From positions 375,963-439,962 of the forward strand of contig NZ_BSTC01000004.1 of the NCBI RefSeq assembly GCF_030269305.1: a stretch of DNA of 64,000 nt, written 5' to 3'. Source of the stretch: Kineosporia sp. NBRC 101731. Lineage in GTDB: Bacteria > Actinomycetota > Actinomycetes > Actinomycetales > Kineosporiaceae. The translations under genes and the position numbers were made by a program. Shown here piece by piece: positions 42,668 to 52,330 of the stretch. Position 1 is the stretch's first letter, and the number at the start of each line of letters is the position of its first letter. The notes beneath the pieces are model-generated. The model ran no database searches. It was not told where the DNA came from and saw only the letters and a list, made by a program, of their open reading frames with translations.

Positions 42668-44410
42668 CTACTTCACCGTCACCGAGACGGTCTTGAAGTA
42701 CGAACTGACGGTCGTCTTCAGAGCGGTCTCACGGACGCTGTGTCGCTTGGCGCCCTTGGAGCTCCTCAGGTCGACCTTGCTGACCAGGACGTTGTTCGAC
42801 GGGACGCTGCGCAGCTGGGCGAGCAGGGCCGTCAGCGAGGTCGGTTCGTTCGTGCCCGGGGCGGCGGTCAGGCTGTCGGCCACGGTGAGCGAACCGGTCC
42901 AGCCCTTGCTCTTCTTCGGGACCGCCACCGTCAGCGGCACCGTGACCTTCTTCGTGGAGCGGTAGGCCAGCAGCGTGGCGCGCAGCGGAATGCTGCCGCC
43001 GGAGGTGACCTTCTGGGTGCCCTTGAGCGCCACCCACTGGCCGCTCTTCTTCGTCTCCACCTTCGTCACCCGGTAGGGCTTGTAGGTGGTGCTCACCGTT
43101 CCGGTGACCTTGACGCCGGTGATGTTGACGTTCTCGAACTCCTGCTGCACGAGCGGGCTGATCGACGCGTAGAGAGCGTCGGCCGTGGCGTAGGCGATGT
43201 CGTAGGAGTCGGTGTAGCGGTCGGTGTGGGTCAGCGAGAACTTCTTGCCGCCGGCCCGGGTGCCGGTGACGGTGTAGGTCACCGCGGCCGATCCGGCCCC
43301 CTGCGCGCCGTTGGCCTTGACGACCGCGGACTGCAGGTGGGTGGCCGCGATGTCACCGGCGTAGGGCTGGTAGACACCCACGGTCTTGCCGGTGAAGGTT
43401 TTACCGGCCGCGTTCTTCAGCGACGTGGTGATCGGGTAGGTGTGCTTCGGGGCCGTGCCCAGGGTGCTGGTCAGGCCGATCGTGCCGTCCTGGGTCACGG
43501 TGCCGACCACCCCACCGGGGTTGCCCACCTTGAACGGGCCACCGATCGGGTCGGCCTGCACGTAGACCGCGGTGGCCGGGTGCACGCTGTACTCGGCCGG
43601 GCCGACACCGAAGAACGGGTGACCGAAGGCGATCGCGGTCTTGCCGCACACGTAGGTGGTGGTGCCCAGCGCGGTGGCCGCGATGTCGCCGTAGGACAGC
43701 GCGGCGGCGTAGTTCGACCCGGCGAAGATCTCACTGGGCGATGACTTGGCGCTCGCGCTCAGTTTCGAGGCGGTCGAGGCACTGGTCCGCACCACCGGCC
43801 CACTGTTCTTCTCGATCCTGGAGAGGAAGTGCTGGGTGTTCTTCGGGGCCGCACCGGTGATCGTGACCGGCACCGGCAGCCGCTGGAAGCCCTTGGCGGC
43901 GAGCTTCGAGGAGGCCTCCCCCGTGCTGGCGATGCGGGCCGCCTTCGTCGACGAGACCGCGATCTTCGTCGCGCTCTTGGTGCCCGCCTTGAGTGCGAGC
44001 AGGTCTGCGGCCGGGGTGATACCGGCGATCTTCGAGGACGCCGCCAGCCCGTAGGAGACCGACCCGATCAGCTTGCCGCCGGAGGTGTAGACCGGGGAGC
44101 CGGACATGCCCGCCCACACGCCGCCCGCACGATCGAGAGCGGGCGAGTCGACCTCGGCCATGATCATGTCCACGCCCGGGGCAATGCCGTCGGTGACCCG
44201 GCCGAGCACCGTGGCCGTGAATTCTTCGGCTTTGGTGCCCTTCTCGACCGTGTAACCGGTACCGGTCAGGCCGTCGACCGCCTGGGCGGTGGGAAGTGCC
44301 GTCGGGCAGTCCGTCGCCGCGGCGAAGGACGACGCCCCGGGAAGGGCGACGAGCACGCCGGAGACCACCGCCGTCGTGATGAAACCAAAGGCCACGTGGG
44401 ACCTGGTCAT
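42668..44410 (-). CDS. Secreted SpoIVB/S55-like serine protease
   Basis: This 580-residue protein has a Sec signal (MTRSHVAFGFITTAVVSGVLVALPGASSFA) and a SpoIVB peptidase S55-type core: VLGRVTDGIAPGVDMIMAEV and GVWAGMSGSPVYTSGGKLIGSVSYG, with the nucleophile Ser in GMSGSP, and AFGHPFFG later. In Bacillus SpoIVB activates pro-sigma-K processing across a compartment boundary; here the enzyme is simply exported and has a long C-terminal beta-rich region (residues ~330-580) of unknown role. ATG 44410 with a GGGGGAAA leader is chosen; the ORF upstream is shadow. Confidence 0.85.
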   Translation of the reverse strand: MTRSHVAFGFITTAVVSGVLVALPGASSFAAATDCPTALPTAQAVDGLTGTGYTVEKGTKAEEFTATVLGRVTDGIAPGVDMIMAEVDSPALDRAGGVWAGMSGSPVYTSGGKLIGSVSYGLAASSKIAGITPAADLLALKAGTKSATKIAVSSTKAARIASTGEASSKLAAKGFQRLPVPVTITGAAPKNTQHFLSRIEKNSGPVVRTSASTASKLSASAKSSPSEIFAGSNYAAALSYGDIAATALGTTTYVCGKTAIAFGHPFFGVGPAEYSVHPATAVYVQADPIGGPFKVGNPGGVVGTVTQDGTIGLTSTLGTAPKHTYPITTSLKNAAGKTFTGKTVGVYQPYAGDIAATHLQSAVVKANGAQGAGSAAVTYTVTGTRAGGKKFSLTHTDRYTDSYDIAYATADALYASISPLVQQEFENVNITGVKVTGTVSTTYKPYRVTKVETKKSGQWVALKGTQKVTSGGSIPLRATLLAYRSTKKVTVPLTVAVPKKSKGWTGSLTVADSLTAAPGTNEPTSLTALLAQLRSVPSNNVLVSKVDLRSSKGAKRHSVRETALKTTVSSYFKTVSVTVK

Positions 44411-44739
44411 GTTTCCCCCTGCTGTTCGAGAACCCCAGGCGCGGCAGACGTTGCCGCGCGGCGCCGGGCCGTTCACCGACCGCCTACGTCGGACGGTGGT
44501 GGTGAACCCTCGGCGACTTCGACCATAAGCCGCTTCGGGTGCCTTGTCCGGCTTTTCGGTGGAGATGCGACTATAGGGGTAGGGCGGAGCCCATCCTGGG
44601 TCTGACGGGTGGGCGATTTTTCCTCCTGCGGGAGGTTGCTCTCCTGGCCAGTAGCCTGTACATGATCCAATCGCCCCTTCGGGCAGTGACTTTCGTCCCG
44701 GTCGAAAGGGAACCCCGGATGACCGGCGCTCCCCTCCAC

Positions 44740-44907
44740 CTACGGACCCGTGGCGCCCACTCTCCCGGTGACCGCCTCGCGCAGATGCTCGCGGAGCAGA
44801 CCGGTGATGTGGGGCGACCATTCCGGTGGGAAAATGTGACCCAGCGCGGCGATCTCGACCAGCCGGGCGGTGGGGATCGCCGCCGCCAGGGCCCGGCCGT
44901 GCTCGCC
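44740..44907 (-). pseudogene. C-terminal remnant of an alpha/beta hydrolase
   Basis: The last ~55 codons of this minus-strand frame read EHGRALAAAIPTARLVEIAALGHIFPPEW...ITGLLREHL, the characteristic end of an alpha/beta hydrolase with its catalytic His in LGH. Nothing resembling the rest of the enzyme continues upstream: homology stops at about 44907, where a second, oppositely oriented hydrolase fragment begins. The full gene has therefore been lost by deletion or rearrangement. Confidence 0.65.
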
Positions 44908-45654
44908 CGCGGTGTCCCCTCGGTCGCCGTCGACCTGAGCGGTCACGGCCTGTCCAGCCGGTCCCCGCAGGCGCGCTGGGCCAGGCCTTTCAGCGCCGGG
45001 CAGTTCGCCACCGAGCCCTCCCCCGTGTCCGGCATCACCACGGCGTCCGCGGTGGCCACGCTGATCGAGCAGATCCGCCTGATCGGCAACGGTGAACCGT
45101 GCGTCGTGGTGGCCCACAGCATGGCCGGGGTGGTGGCCACCCAGGCCGCCGAGCTCGCCCCCGAACTGTTCGCCCACCTCGTCCACGTCAGTGCCTACGC
45201 CCCGATCACCGGTTCCGTGATCGACTACGCGGCCCTGCCCGAGGCCGCCGACGCGGGCGTGACCGACCTTCTGACCGCCGACCCCGACGTGGTCGGTGCA
45301 TTGCGCTACGACACCGGTGATCCGTCCCGCCGCAGCGCCTTCCGCGAGGTCTTCTCCGCTGACGTGGACATCGAGACCGCCGACGCGGCCATCGGTCTGC
45401 TCAGCAGCGACGCCCCGCTGCTGCCGTCGCTGGACCGGGTGACGGTGACGGCGTCCCGGTACGGAAGCATCCCCCACACCTACGTGGTCTGTACGCAGGA
45501 CCGCGCGATTCCCGAAGCCCTGCAGCGCCGCTTCGTGCGGGACATCGACGAGGTCTGCGGCGCCGGGACGAACGTCGTCACGCTGGAGACCTCGCACTCG
45601 CCGTTCCTGTCGCAGCCGGCGGCACTGGCCGACGCGATCCTCACCTCCTGGTGA
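44908..45654 (+). pseudogene. Alpha/beta hydrolase lacking its N-terminal part
   Basis: From GVPSVAVDLSGHGLSSRSP the frame follows an alpha/beta hydrolase closely (VVVAHSMAGVVATQAAELAPELFAHLVHVSAYAP, RYDTGDPSRR, HTYVVCTQDRAIP, ETSHSPFLSQPAALADAI). It has the nucleophile Ser in AHSMAG and the terminal His in SHSPF. The first beta strands and the oxyanion HG loop normally present are missing; upstream codons in frame (from ATG 44719) are antisense to another hydrolase remnant. The product, if made, should be inactive, though the frame itself is not broken. Confidence 0.65.
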
Positions 45655-45660
45655 AAAGAA

Positions 45661-45693
45661 GGGGTACCCGCCGTCGGTGACGGCGGGCACCCC
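45661..45693. terminator. Bidirectional terminator
   Basis: 15-base arms 45661-45675 and 45679-45693 with one mismatch and a GGT loop, a very stable hairpin, lie between the hydrolase remnant and the convergent metallopeptidase gene. Confidence 0.72.
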
Positions 45694-45703
45694 TGCACCA
45701 CGA

Positions 45704-47941
45704 TCAGCTCTGGGCGCTACCGCCCGGCTGGAGGGTGCCGTTCACCGTCAGCGTGTACGGCGCGTACTGCTGGACCTGCTCGGTCGGCTCGTCGTAGGCC
45801 ACGACGGCCACGACCTGGTCGTACTTCCTGAGCTTCTTGAGGTCCGAGCTCTTCGAGGAGAGGTTGATGCTCGACTTCCCGTCGAAGGTGATCTGGATCG
45901 CCCGGTGCTTCTCGGCGTCCAGACCGACCAGGCGAACGTTCCAGTTGTTCACCGTGACCGGCACGATCTCGGTGGGCGAGTCGAACGGCTCCAGGCTGGA
46001 TCCGTCGCTGATCACCGTGCCACCGACCGAGAGGTCGTCGATGAGCAGGCCGCCCTCGTTGACCCCGCCGTCGCTGACGTAACGGATGCTGACCAGGACG
46101 TTCTGGCCGGCGTAGGCCGACAGGTCGTACTCCTGCGCCTCGAACCCGGCAGTGGTGCCGTTCAGGCCCGGGCCCAGCGGCGCGTCGTCCACGGTGTTGC
46201 TGCCCGGGAGCGGTGCGCTGTAGGTCTTCCCGCCGTCGGTGGAGACGCTGACGTAGCCGTAGTCGTACGTCGCCTCGGCGCCGTACTTGGCCAAGAACCG
46301 CAGCGTCGGGTCGGCGGCCGGAACCGTGACGGGCGTGACGAGCGCGGCATCGGTGTTGTTCTCGTTGCCGGAGAACAGCACCGGGTTACCCGCCCGGTCG
46401 GGGTCGTCGTTCACGATCGTCCAGGCCAGCGGGGCCGGCGGCAGGGTCTTGGCGCCGCTGAACGTCAGGGACGTCAGGTCCTTGCCCTTCAGTGCCTTGC
46501 CGTTCTTGCCCTCCAGCTCCACGTAGTCGGCACCGTTGGGGGCCGCGCCCGGCTCGGCGTACGACTGCGTGTTCTCCAGGTTGACCGAGGCCTCGAGGCT
46601 CTTGCTGGTCACCCTGGACCTCGAGATACCCGAGATCTTCGACTTCTTCGAGGCGTCGAGGAACGCGTCCAGCAGCGTGGAGGACTGGAAGTCGTGCAGT
46701 ACACGGTAGACGTCCTTGACGCCGACGGCCTTGAGTTCGGCCTCCAGGCTGGCGATGCCCTGCCGCTCGCCGTCACGGTGCAGCGCGGACATGAAGTCCA
46801 GGCCGTACCGGTCGTAGAGGAACAGCATCAGCGAGTACGCGTGGCCGTAGTCGGCCAGCACCGCGTTCGGGTTGTCGCTGTCCTCACCCCAGAGGTTGAG
46901 GGAGTTCTGCGCACCTCCGCTGTCGCGCGGGTTGGGGTTGTACGGCGAGGGCACCGTGCTGTAGCCCTGGTACGAGATGAGGTGGTTGTCGAAGCCGGGT
47001 TCGAAGACGGTCGCCGTGGAGTTGGAGTACCCGGTCAGCGAGATCGCGAAGTCGGACAGGCCTTCGTTGATCCACGTCCCCTCGTTCGGGTCGGCGTAGT
47101 ACTGCAGCAGGTGCTGCCACTCGTGCCCGAAAACGCCCTCGTACAGCCACGGGCGGGCCGGGCGGCTGGTGCAGGGGTCGCTGGTCGACGCGTCCACCGG
47201 GTTCGCGGTGGTGCGGTGCGTCCAGTCGAAGGCGTCGATCGTCATCGTGTTCCGGTCGAACAACTCGTTCAGGTAAGACGAGAAGAAGCCCGCGGTGTAG
47301 GTCGGGACCGTCGGGAAGTCGTAGTAGTTGTCGTCGCGGACGTTGTCGACCAGGGTGACGGTCTTCTCGCCCCCGCCGGTGTAGACGCCACCGTTGCCGT
47401 TCGCGTCCGGCCCCAGCAGGGCGTTCGAGCCGTCCCGGTCCGGAGGCGTGCTGAAGGCCGCGGTCTCCTTCGGATACATGTTGTCGTCGAACTCGTCGAC
47501 CAGGCCCTGCACCTGCGCGTCGGTGATCGTGGTGCTGCCCGCGACCGCGTTGCGGCAGTCGCCCTCGGGGAACGCCAGGTCGTTGGCGACCCACACCTCG
47601 ATGTGGTCACCCACGCCGCGCAGGGTGAAGTCCTTGCGGTAGTAGCCCTCGACGTCGTCGGAGGCGACCCACTGGCGCACCGTCCCGACCGCCGGCGTCG
47701 GCTCGGCCGCGGCCGACGTCTTCAGCTTGGCCTTGCTCGGCGCCTGGTAGCTGGTCGGAGCCTTGACCTTCTTGCCGTTCACCAGACGCGGGGCCTTGTT
47801 GCCCATGGTGATGTCGGAAGCGGCGCCACCGGGCTTGTCCTGCGTGGTTGCTGCGACACCAGCGGCTGCGGGTAACGCCAGGGTGGTGAGCGGCACGGCG
47901 AGCGCGAGAGCGATCGTCGCCGCCAGTCGTTTCCGGACCAT
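45704..47941 (-). CDS. Secreted zinc metallopeptidase (immune-inhibitor-A-like)
   Basis: This 745-residue protein has a Sec signal (MVRKRLAATIALALAVPLTTLALPAAAG) and a zinc-peptidase core with HEWQH (HExxH) in EGVFGHEWQHLLQYYADPNEGTWINEGLSDFA, where the NEG glutamate is a likely third ligand. After it comes a beta-rich C-terminus with a MAM/CBM-like segment (LRFLAKYGAEATYDYGYVSVSTDGGKTY) typical of InhA-type proteases. ATG 47941 with AAGGAG five bases upstream is clear; the frame upstream to 48196 is shadow. Confidence 0.87.
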   Translation of the reverse strand: MVRKRLAATIALALAVPLTTLALPAAAGVAATTQDKPGGAASDITMGNKAPRLVNGKKVKAPTSYQAPSKAKLKTSAAAEPTPAVGTVRQWVASDDVEGYYRKDFTLRGVGDHIEVWVANDLAFPEGDCRNAVAGSTTITDAQVQGLVDEFDDNMYPKETAAFSTPPDRDGSNALLGPDANGNGGVYTGGGEKTVTLVDNVRDDNYYDFPTVPTYTAGFFSSYLNELFDRNTMTIDAFDWTHRTTANPVDASTSDPCTSRPARPWLYEGVFGHEWQHLLQYYADPNEGTWINEGLSDFAISLTGYSNSTATVFEPGFDNHLISYQGYSTVPSPYNPNPRDSGGAQNSLNLWGEDSDNPNAVLADYGHAYSLMLFLYDRYGLDFMSALHRDGERQGIASLEAELKAVGVKDVYRVLHDFQSSTLLDAFLDASKKSKISGISRSRVTSKSLEASVNLENTQSYAEPGAAPNGADYVELEGKNGKALKGKDLTSLTFSGAKTLPPAPLAWTIVNDDPDRAGNPVLFSGNENNTDAALVTPVTVPAADPTLRFLAKYGAEATYDYGYVSVSTDGGKTYSAPLPGSNTVDDAPLGPGLNGTTAGFEAQEYDLSAYAGQNVLVSIRYVSDGGVNEGGLLIDDLSVGGTVISDGSSLEPFDSPTEIVPVTVNNWNVRLVGLDAEKHRAIQITFDGKSSINLSSKSSDLKKLRKYDQVVAVVAYDEPTEQVQQYAPYTLTVNGTLQPGGSAQS

Positions 47942-48566
47942 CAAATCTCCTTGAAGATGTGGACGGAGGTCACTGCGCGGTGGGCGGCCGGCACGAACGG
48001 GGTACGCCCGCGCAGTCACCCACCCGAACCGGAACTCGTGTCCGGGCCGGGTCGTGATGAAAGGTAGTCGAACTTGGCAATAAAAGTCAGGACTTGTCGG
48101 ACGTCGCGTTATGTCGTCATGCTCGTGGAGGCCGCTCGCCGCCCGACGGGATCGTCGGCCCAGCCGATGTCGATCACCCATTTCCCGGCCCGTCACCCGG
48201 GTGCTGCGAACGGCTGGGCCGGTTTCTCGACACGGTTCCAGCTAGGCCGCAGGAGGCCCGTCCGAGCACGGGAACCCCCGCGAGAGGCGGACCGGCCTGC
48301 GGTGGAGAGTAAAGCAATTCCCCAAGAGCGTGAGCGCTTTTTGCTGCCCCTGCGGCGGATGTGATTCACACGGGAAAAGAATTTCTCCTGGGGCATTCAT
48401 GCCGGCCCACGAGCACGTCCTCTCTCGCCGGCCGGGCTCGGCATCATCTATCCCGCAGGCCACAGAATTCCCTGTTCATGGTGTGGTGGGTCACGAACGT
48501 CCCCCGCCCATCCAGGATCCTCGCCGCCGAAGGCGCCGACCTTGTCCGACCGTGAAGAAAACCGCT
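47942..48566. other. 625-base intergenic region without a supported gene
   Basis: No reading frame with convincing codon use or homology was found. The part nearest the metallopeptidase gene (about 47945-48100) is AT-richer than the neighbourhood and probably holds its promoter. A CCGCAGG/CCTGCGG repeat (48247-48253, 48296-48302) could fold. A regulatory RNA was considered but no known riboswitch pattern is matched. Confidence 0.4.
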
Positions 48567-50048
48567 TCAGCGTCCGTGCCGGGCCAGGAGTGCGGTGCCG
48601 ATCCCACGGTAGGCCGACGGGTCGACCGGCAGCAGCCACTGCCGGGCCTTGGTGAGCGGCCCGACGTCCAGCCGGAGGTCGGTCAGGAGTTCGTCGATGT
48701 CGTGCATCGAGAACGGGATCACGCTGGTACCCCGGGCGTGCTTGCCGGCACTGAACTTCTCGATCCAGCGCAGTTTCTCGTCGATGTCGGCCCGCATCTG
48801 GGCCGCCGGGGGCGGACGCAGGCCGCCGAGCAGGTAGGCGGCCGTCCAGACCGCGCCGATCTCGGACCCGAGGGGGCAGAAGAACGAGGAGCGGTAGCCG
48901 GCGAAACTCAGGGCGGGCACGTCCGGCGGCAGGATCTGCCGGTGCAGCAAGAAGTTTCCGTGCTCGTCCTGCAGCCGGGCGATCACCTCGGGGGCGAGGA
49001 AGGGCACCTGCTGATCAAAACCGGTACCGCAGACGACCAGGTCGGCAGGCAGTGTCTCCCCGTCACTGAGCCGGGCGTGCGGGCGTCCTTCCTGTGCCGT
49101 CAGCTCGTCGACGGTCACGTCGCGGCGGACCCGCAGGCGACCGTCCGCGGCCCGTTCGTAGAATCCCTCGGTGACGAGACTGACCGTGCTGCGGGCAATC
49201 TCACCGAAACTGCCGGGCGGGACCAGGCCGAGCGGCCGGAGTCGGAACTGGCGCACGGCAATGGCCTGCACCCCGGCCAGCATCCCCTTCCCGACCCGGC
49301 CACCGGGGCCGGGCAGGATCTTCTCCCGCAGGGAGGGCCGGAAGTACGGGAACAGCGCCTCGCCGACCCGGGTGAGGATCAGGTACTTGTAGTTGAGCAC
49401 GCCGGCCACCTTGCGGGGCATCTTCCACAGCAGGCGCCGGGCGGCCACGGTGGTACTGCTCGCGACGTCGCTGATGGCCACCGCGAGGTCACAGGCAGAC
49501 TTGCCGTAGCCGATGACCAGCACGTCGCGACCCCGCGCGTCCTCGAGGTCGAGGAAGTCCGAGGTGGCGACGACCCGGCCCCCGGCCTCCTCGAACTGTG
49601 TCCGGCCCGCGAGGACCGGCACGGCCGGACGGGAGAACACCCCGTTGGCGACCACCAGGTGGTCGAACACCTCCTGGGTACTTTCCCCACCGCCGGCCGG
49701 ACGAAGGGTCAGCGACCAGGCCGGACCGTCGATCAGGTCCGCGGTGACCACCTCGGTGCCCAGCCGCAGCACCGGGCCGAGCCCGAAGTACTCGACGTAG
49801 CTCTCCAGGTATTGCTGCACCTGCTCACCGTCGGGCCACTGCGGATAGTGCTCCGGCATGGGTAGTTCGGAGAACGCGTAGGTGCGCTTGTCGTTCTGCG
49901 TGCGCAGACCGGGATAGCGCCGGGTCCGGCTCCACACCCCGCCGATATCCGGTGCCCGGTCGTAGACCGTCACCTCGAACCCACAGCGCAGCAGCATGCG
50001 GGCGGTACCCAGCCCGGCGTAGCCCGCCCCCACCACGGCAACCTTCAT
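48567..50048 (-). CDS. Flavin-containing monooxygenase / Baeyer-Villiger-type oxidoreductase
   Basis: This 493-residue protein has an N-terminal FAD site (VAVVGAGYAGLGTARMLL, then APDIGGVW), a NADPH site (VLVIGYGKSACDLAVAISD) and LPADLVVCGTGF. The overall pattern fits FMO-like monooxygenases, which oxygenate S, N or ketone substrates. The strict FxGxxxHxxxW fingerprint of classical BVMOs is replaced here by DHLVVANGVFSRPAVPVLAG, so it is better called FMO-like. It is followed 129 bases upstream by the luciferase-like gene on the same strand. Confidence 0.86.
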   Translation of the reverse strand: MKVAVVGAGYAGLGTARMLLRCGFEVTVYDRAPDIGGVWSRTRRYPGLRTQNDKRTYAFSELPMPEHYPQWPDGEQVQQYLESYVEYFGLGPVLRLGTEVVTADLIDGPAWSLTLRPAGGGESTQEVFDHLVVANGVFSRPAVPVLAGRTQFEEAGGRVVATSDFLDLEDARGRDVLVIGYGKSACDLAVAISDVASSTTVAARRLLWKMPRKVAGVLNYKYLILTRVGEALFPYFRPSLREKILPGPGGRVGKGMLAGVQAIAVRQFRLRPLGLVPPGSFGEIARSTVSLVTEGFYERAADGRLRVRRDVTVDELTAQEGRPHARLSDGETLPADLVVCGTGFDQQVPFLAPEVIARLQDEHGNFLLHRQILPPDVPALSFAGYRSSFFCPLGSEIGAVWTAAYLLGGLRPPPAAQMRADIDEKLRWIEKFSAGKHARGTSVIPFSMHDIDELLTDLRLDVGPLTKARQWLLPVDPSAYRGIGTALLARHGR

Positions 50049-50176
50049 CAGTGACCCCCGGTCGTTCCTGAGCCGCTCCCCACCTTCACCGTAGAACGAG
50101 CTCGTTCACGCCGGGCAGATACACCGCACCCGCATCCGGGTGTCCCCCGCCAGGACGGGAGACACCCGGCCGATGC

Positions 50177-51193
50177 TCAGCGCCAGCCCAGTTCCGGGGC
50201 CAGATGCTTCATCACGCTCTCCAGCAGGTGCGCGTTGTACTCGACCCCGAGCTGGTTCGGGATCGTCAGCAGCAGGGTGTCGGCCGCCGCGATCGCCTCG
50301 TCGTCGGCCAGCTCCTTGACCAGCTGCTCCGGCTCCCCCGCGTAGGTCTTGCCGAACCGGGCCGCGCCACCGTCGAGATAGCCGACCTGGTCCTGGCCGC
50401 CGCGCGCCGAGCCGAAGTACATCCGGTCCAGGTCGCTGACGATCGGGAAGATGCTGCGGCTGACCGAGACCCGAGGCTCACGCGAGTGCCCGGCGGCCTT
50501 CCAGGCGTCGCGGAAGCGCTGGATCTGCTCGGCCTGGAGCTGGTGGAACGGAACTCCGGTGTCCTCGCTCAGCAGCGTCGAACTCATCAGGTTCATGCCC
50601 TGCTGCGCGGTCCACTCGGCCGTGGCCCGTGTGCCGGCGCCCCACCAGATGCGGTCGGCCAGGCCCGGGGCGTGCGGCTCGACCCGCAGCAGTCCGGGCG
50701 GGTTCGGGAACATCGGGCGGGGATTGGGCTGGGCGAAGCCCTCACCCTTGATCACCTCGAGGAACCGCCGGGTGTGCTCCCGGGCCATCTCCGCGTGGTC
50801 GGCGTCTTTCGGCTCGTACCCGAAGTAGCTGTACCCGTCGATCACCTGCTCGGGTGATCCCCGGCTGATGCCGAGCTGCAGTCGGCCCCCGGAGATCAGG
50901 TCGGCCGCGCCGGCGTCCTCCGCCATGTACAGCGGGTTCTCGTAGCGCATGTCGATGACGCCGGTGCCCAGCTCGATCCGGCTGGTGCGGGCCCCGGCGG
51001 CGGCCAGCAACGGGAACGGTGAGGCCAGTTGCTGGGCGAAGTGGTGCACCCGGAAGTACGCGCCGTCGGCGCCGACCTCCTCGGCCGCCACGGCGAGCTC
51101 GATCGACTGAAGAAGGGTGTCAGCGGCCGTGCGGGTCTGTGAGTGGGGCGTGTCCGACCAATGGCCGAACGAGAGGAATCCGATCTTCTTCAT
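50177..51193 (-). CDS. LLM-class flavin-dependent oxidoreductase
   Basis: This 338-residue luciferase-like TIM-barrel protein has KKIGFLSFGHWSD at the N-terminus, GADGAYFRVHHFAQQLASPFPLLAAAGARTSRIELGTGVIDMRYENP, the LISGGRLQLGISRGSP phosphate-binding run and GGAARFGKTYAGEPEQLVKELADDE near the end. Enzymes of this group use FMNH2 or F420. ATG 51193 is favoured over an in-frame codon five residues upstream. Monocistronic or co-transcribed with the FMO-like gene. Confidence 0.9.
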   Translation of the reverse strand: MKKIGFLSFGHWSDTPHSQTRTAADTLLQSIELAVAAEEVGADGAYFRVHHFAQQLASPFPLLAAAGARTSRIELGTGVIDMRYENPLYMAEDAGAADLISGGRLQLGISRGSPEQVIDGYSYFGYEPKDADHAEMAREHTRRFLEVIKGEGFAQPNPRPMFPNPPGLLRVEPHAPGLADRIWWGAGTRATAEWTAQQGMNLMSSTLLSEDTGVPFHQLQAEQIQRFRDAWKAAGHSREPRVSVSRSIFPIVSDLDRMYFGSARGGQDQVGYLDGGAARFGKTYAGEPEQLVKELADDEAIAAADTLLLTIPNQLGVEYNAHLLESVMKHLAPELGWR

Positions 51194-51243
51194 ACCCGGA
51201 TCCAACACCGGCGGCCGCTCCTTCTTCCCGCCGGGCTGGCGGT

Positions 51244-52272
51244 TCAGCCCTCGTACAGGGCGAAGTAGAGGTTTCCGACCTCGGTGGCGTGGCTGCCGAG
51301 CGCGGACGGGTTGACGATGTTGTGACCAAGATCAAACTCTGCGGGGAACTCGTGGACGGCGGCCTTCAGATCGTTGGCCTGCGCGACGTCGGCCGGGATC
51401 GCCGTCGCGGCGTCCAGGTCGATGTACGGGTCCTTCGCCGAGACGGCCACCGCCACGCTGCGCAGCCGGGCATTGACGGGGTCGTCGCGCAGATTGCTCT
51501 TGACCCGCAGGTACTGCCCCAGTCCACTCAGGGTGAAATTGGTGTCCCCGACGCGGCGGTCGGGCAGGATCCGGAATCCGTACAGCACCGTCAGCGGACG
51601 CAGCACGTACGAGGGCGCCTGGGACGCGGCGGGCTGGTAGAAGGGCGACAGGGCCAGCAGGTGGGTCACGGTGTCGGTGCGGTACTCGGCCAGCCAGGTC
51701 GCCAGTACCCCGCCGCCCGACATCCCGATCACGCCGGTCTCGGTGCCCAGTCCGGCCACGACGTTCATCGCATCGTTCGCGTAATCCGCCAGCTCGTCGG
51801 TCTTCACCTGGCTCGCCTCGTCGATGTCGGTCAGGCCGTGATGCGGTTCCCGGGGCACGTAGACGTTGTAACCGCGGTCGTAGAACAGCTGGGCCAGGGC
51901 CACGTAGTCCTTCGGGCAGCTGGTGTAACCGTGAAGCATGAGAACGGATTTCGCGGTCTTCTCCGGATGTACCCGCAGGATGCTGCGGCACTCGGCCCGC
52001 ACCTGGCCGTCACCGGTGTCACGCTGCACCGCGGCCGCCCCCACCGCCGAGGCCTCGGCGAACGACAAGGTCTTCACCTCGGGGTGCTGCAGCCGGTCGC
52101 TGCCCAGCGGATAGAGGTACAACACACCGACCAGCAGCACCAGCACAGCGAGCAGCACCCCGACGACCAGACCGATCCGGCGCCACACGCTGCGCTTCCC
52201 GGCCGGCCGTACGGTCTCTTCCACCCTGGATTCAGCCCCCGACACAACTTCCCCCACCTTGACCCGCTCCAC
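51244..52272 (-). CDS. Membrane-anchored alpha/beta hydrolase
   Basis: This 342-residue protein starts with GTG, has one N-terminal membrane span (residues ~33-56: IGLVVGVLLAVLVLLVGVLYLYPL) and an extracellular hydrolase domain. The oxyanion LMLHGYTSCPKDYVALAQLF, YVPREPHHG, nucleophile elbow GMSGGG and the terminal FDLGHNIVNP with catalytic His are present. Similar proteins act as lipases or carboxylesterases. Start position may be a few codons further in. Confidence 0.82.
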   Translation of the reverse strand: MERVKVGEVVSGAESRVEETVRPAGKRSVWRRIGLVVGVLLAVLVLLVGVLYLYPLGSDRLQHPEVKTLSFAEASAVGAAAVQRDTGDGQVRAECRSILRVHPEKTAKSVLMLHGYTSCPKDYVALAQLFYDRGYNVYVPREPHHGLTDIDEASQVKTDELADYANDAMNVVAGLGTETGVIGMSGGGVLATWLAEYRTDTVTHLLALSPFYQPAASQAPSYVLRPLTVLYGFRILPDRRVGDTNFTLSGLGQYLRVKSNLRDDPVNARLRSVAVAVSAKDPYIDLDAATAIPADVAQANDLKAAVHEFPAEFDLGHNIVNPSALGSHATEVGNLYFALYEG

Positions 52273-52330
52273 CCCAATGGATCAGGTCATTGTGGGGCTT
52301 TTGCCAGCGCTCGTCCCGAGAATAAAAAGA

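Noticed and set aside
45677-47875. Plus-strand frame of over 700 codons opposite the metallopeptidase
   Set aside because: Its low-complexity Val/Arg/Gly composition is a shadow of the peptidase codons, which carry the HExxH motif.
47942-48566. Cyclic-di-AMP (ydaO) or other riboswitch before the secreted metallopeptidase
   Set aside because: The conserved blocks of that riboswitch were looked for on the minus strand and not found; a short GTGAATC run alone is insufficient.
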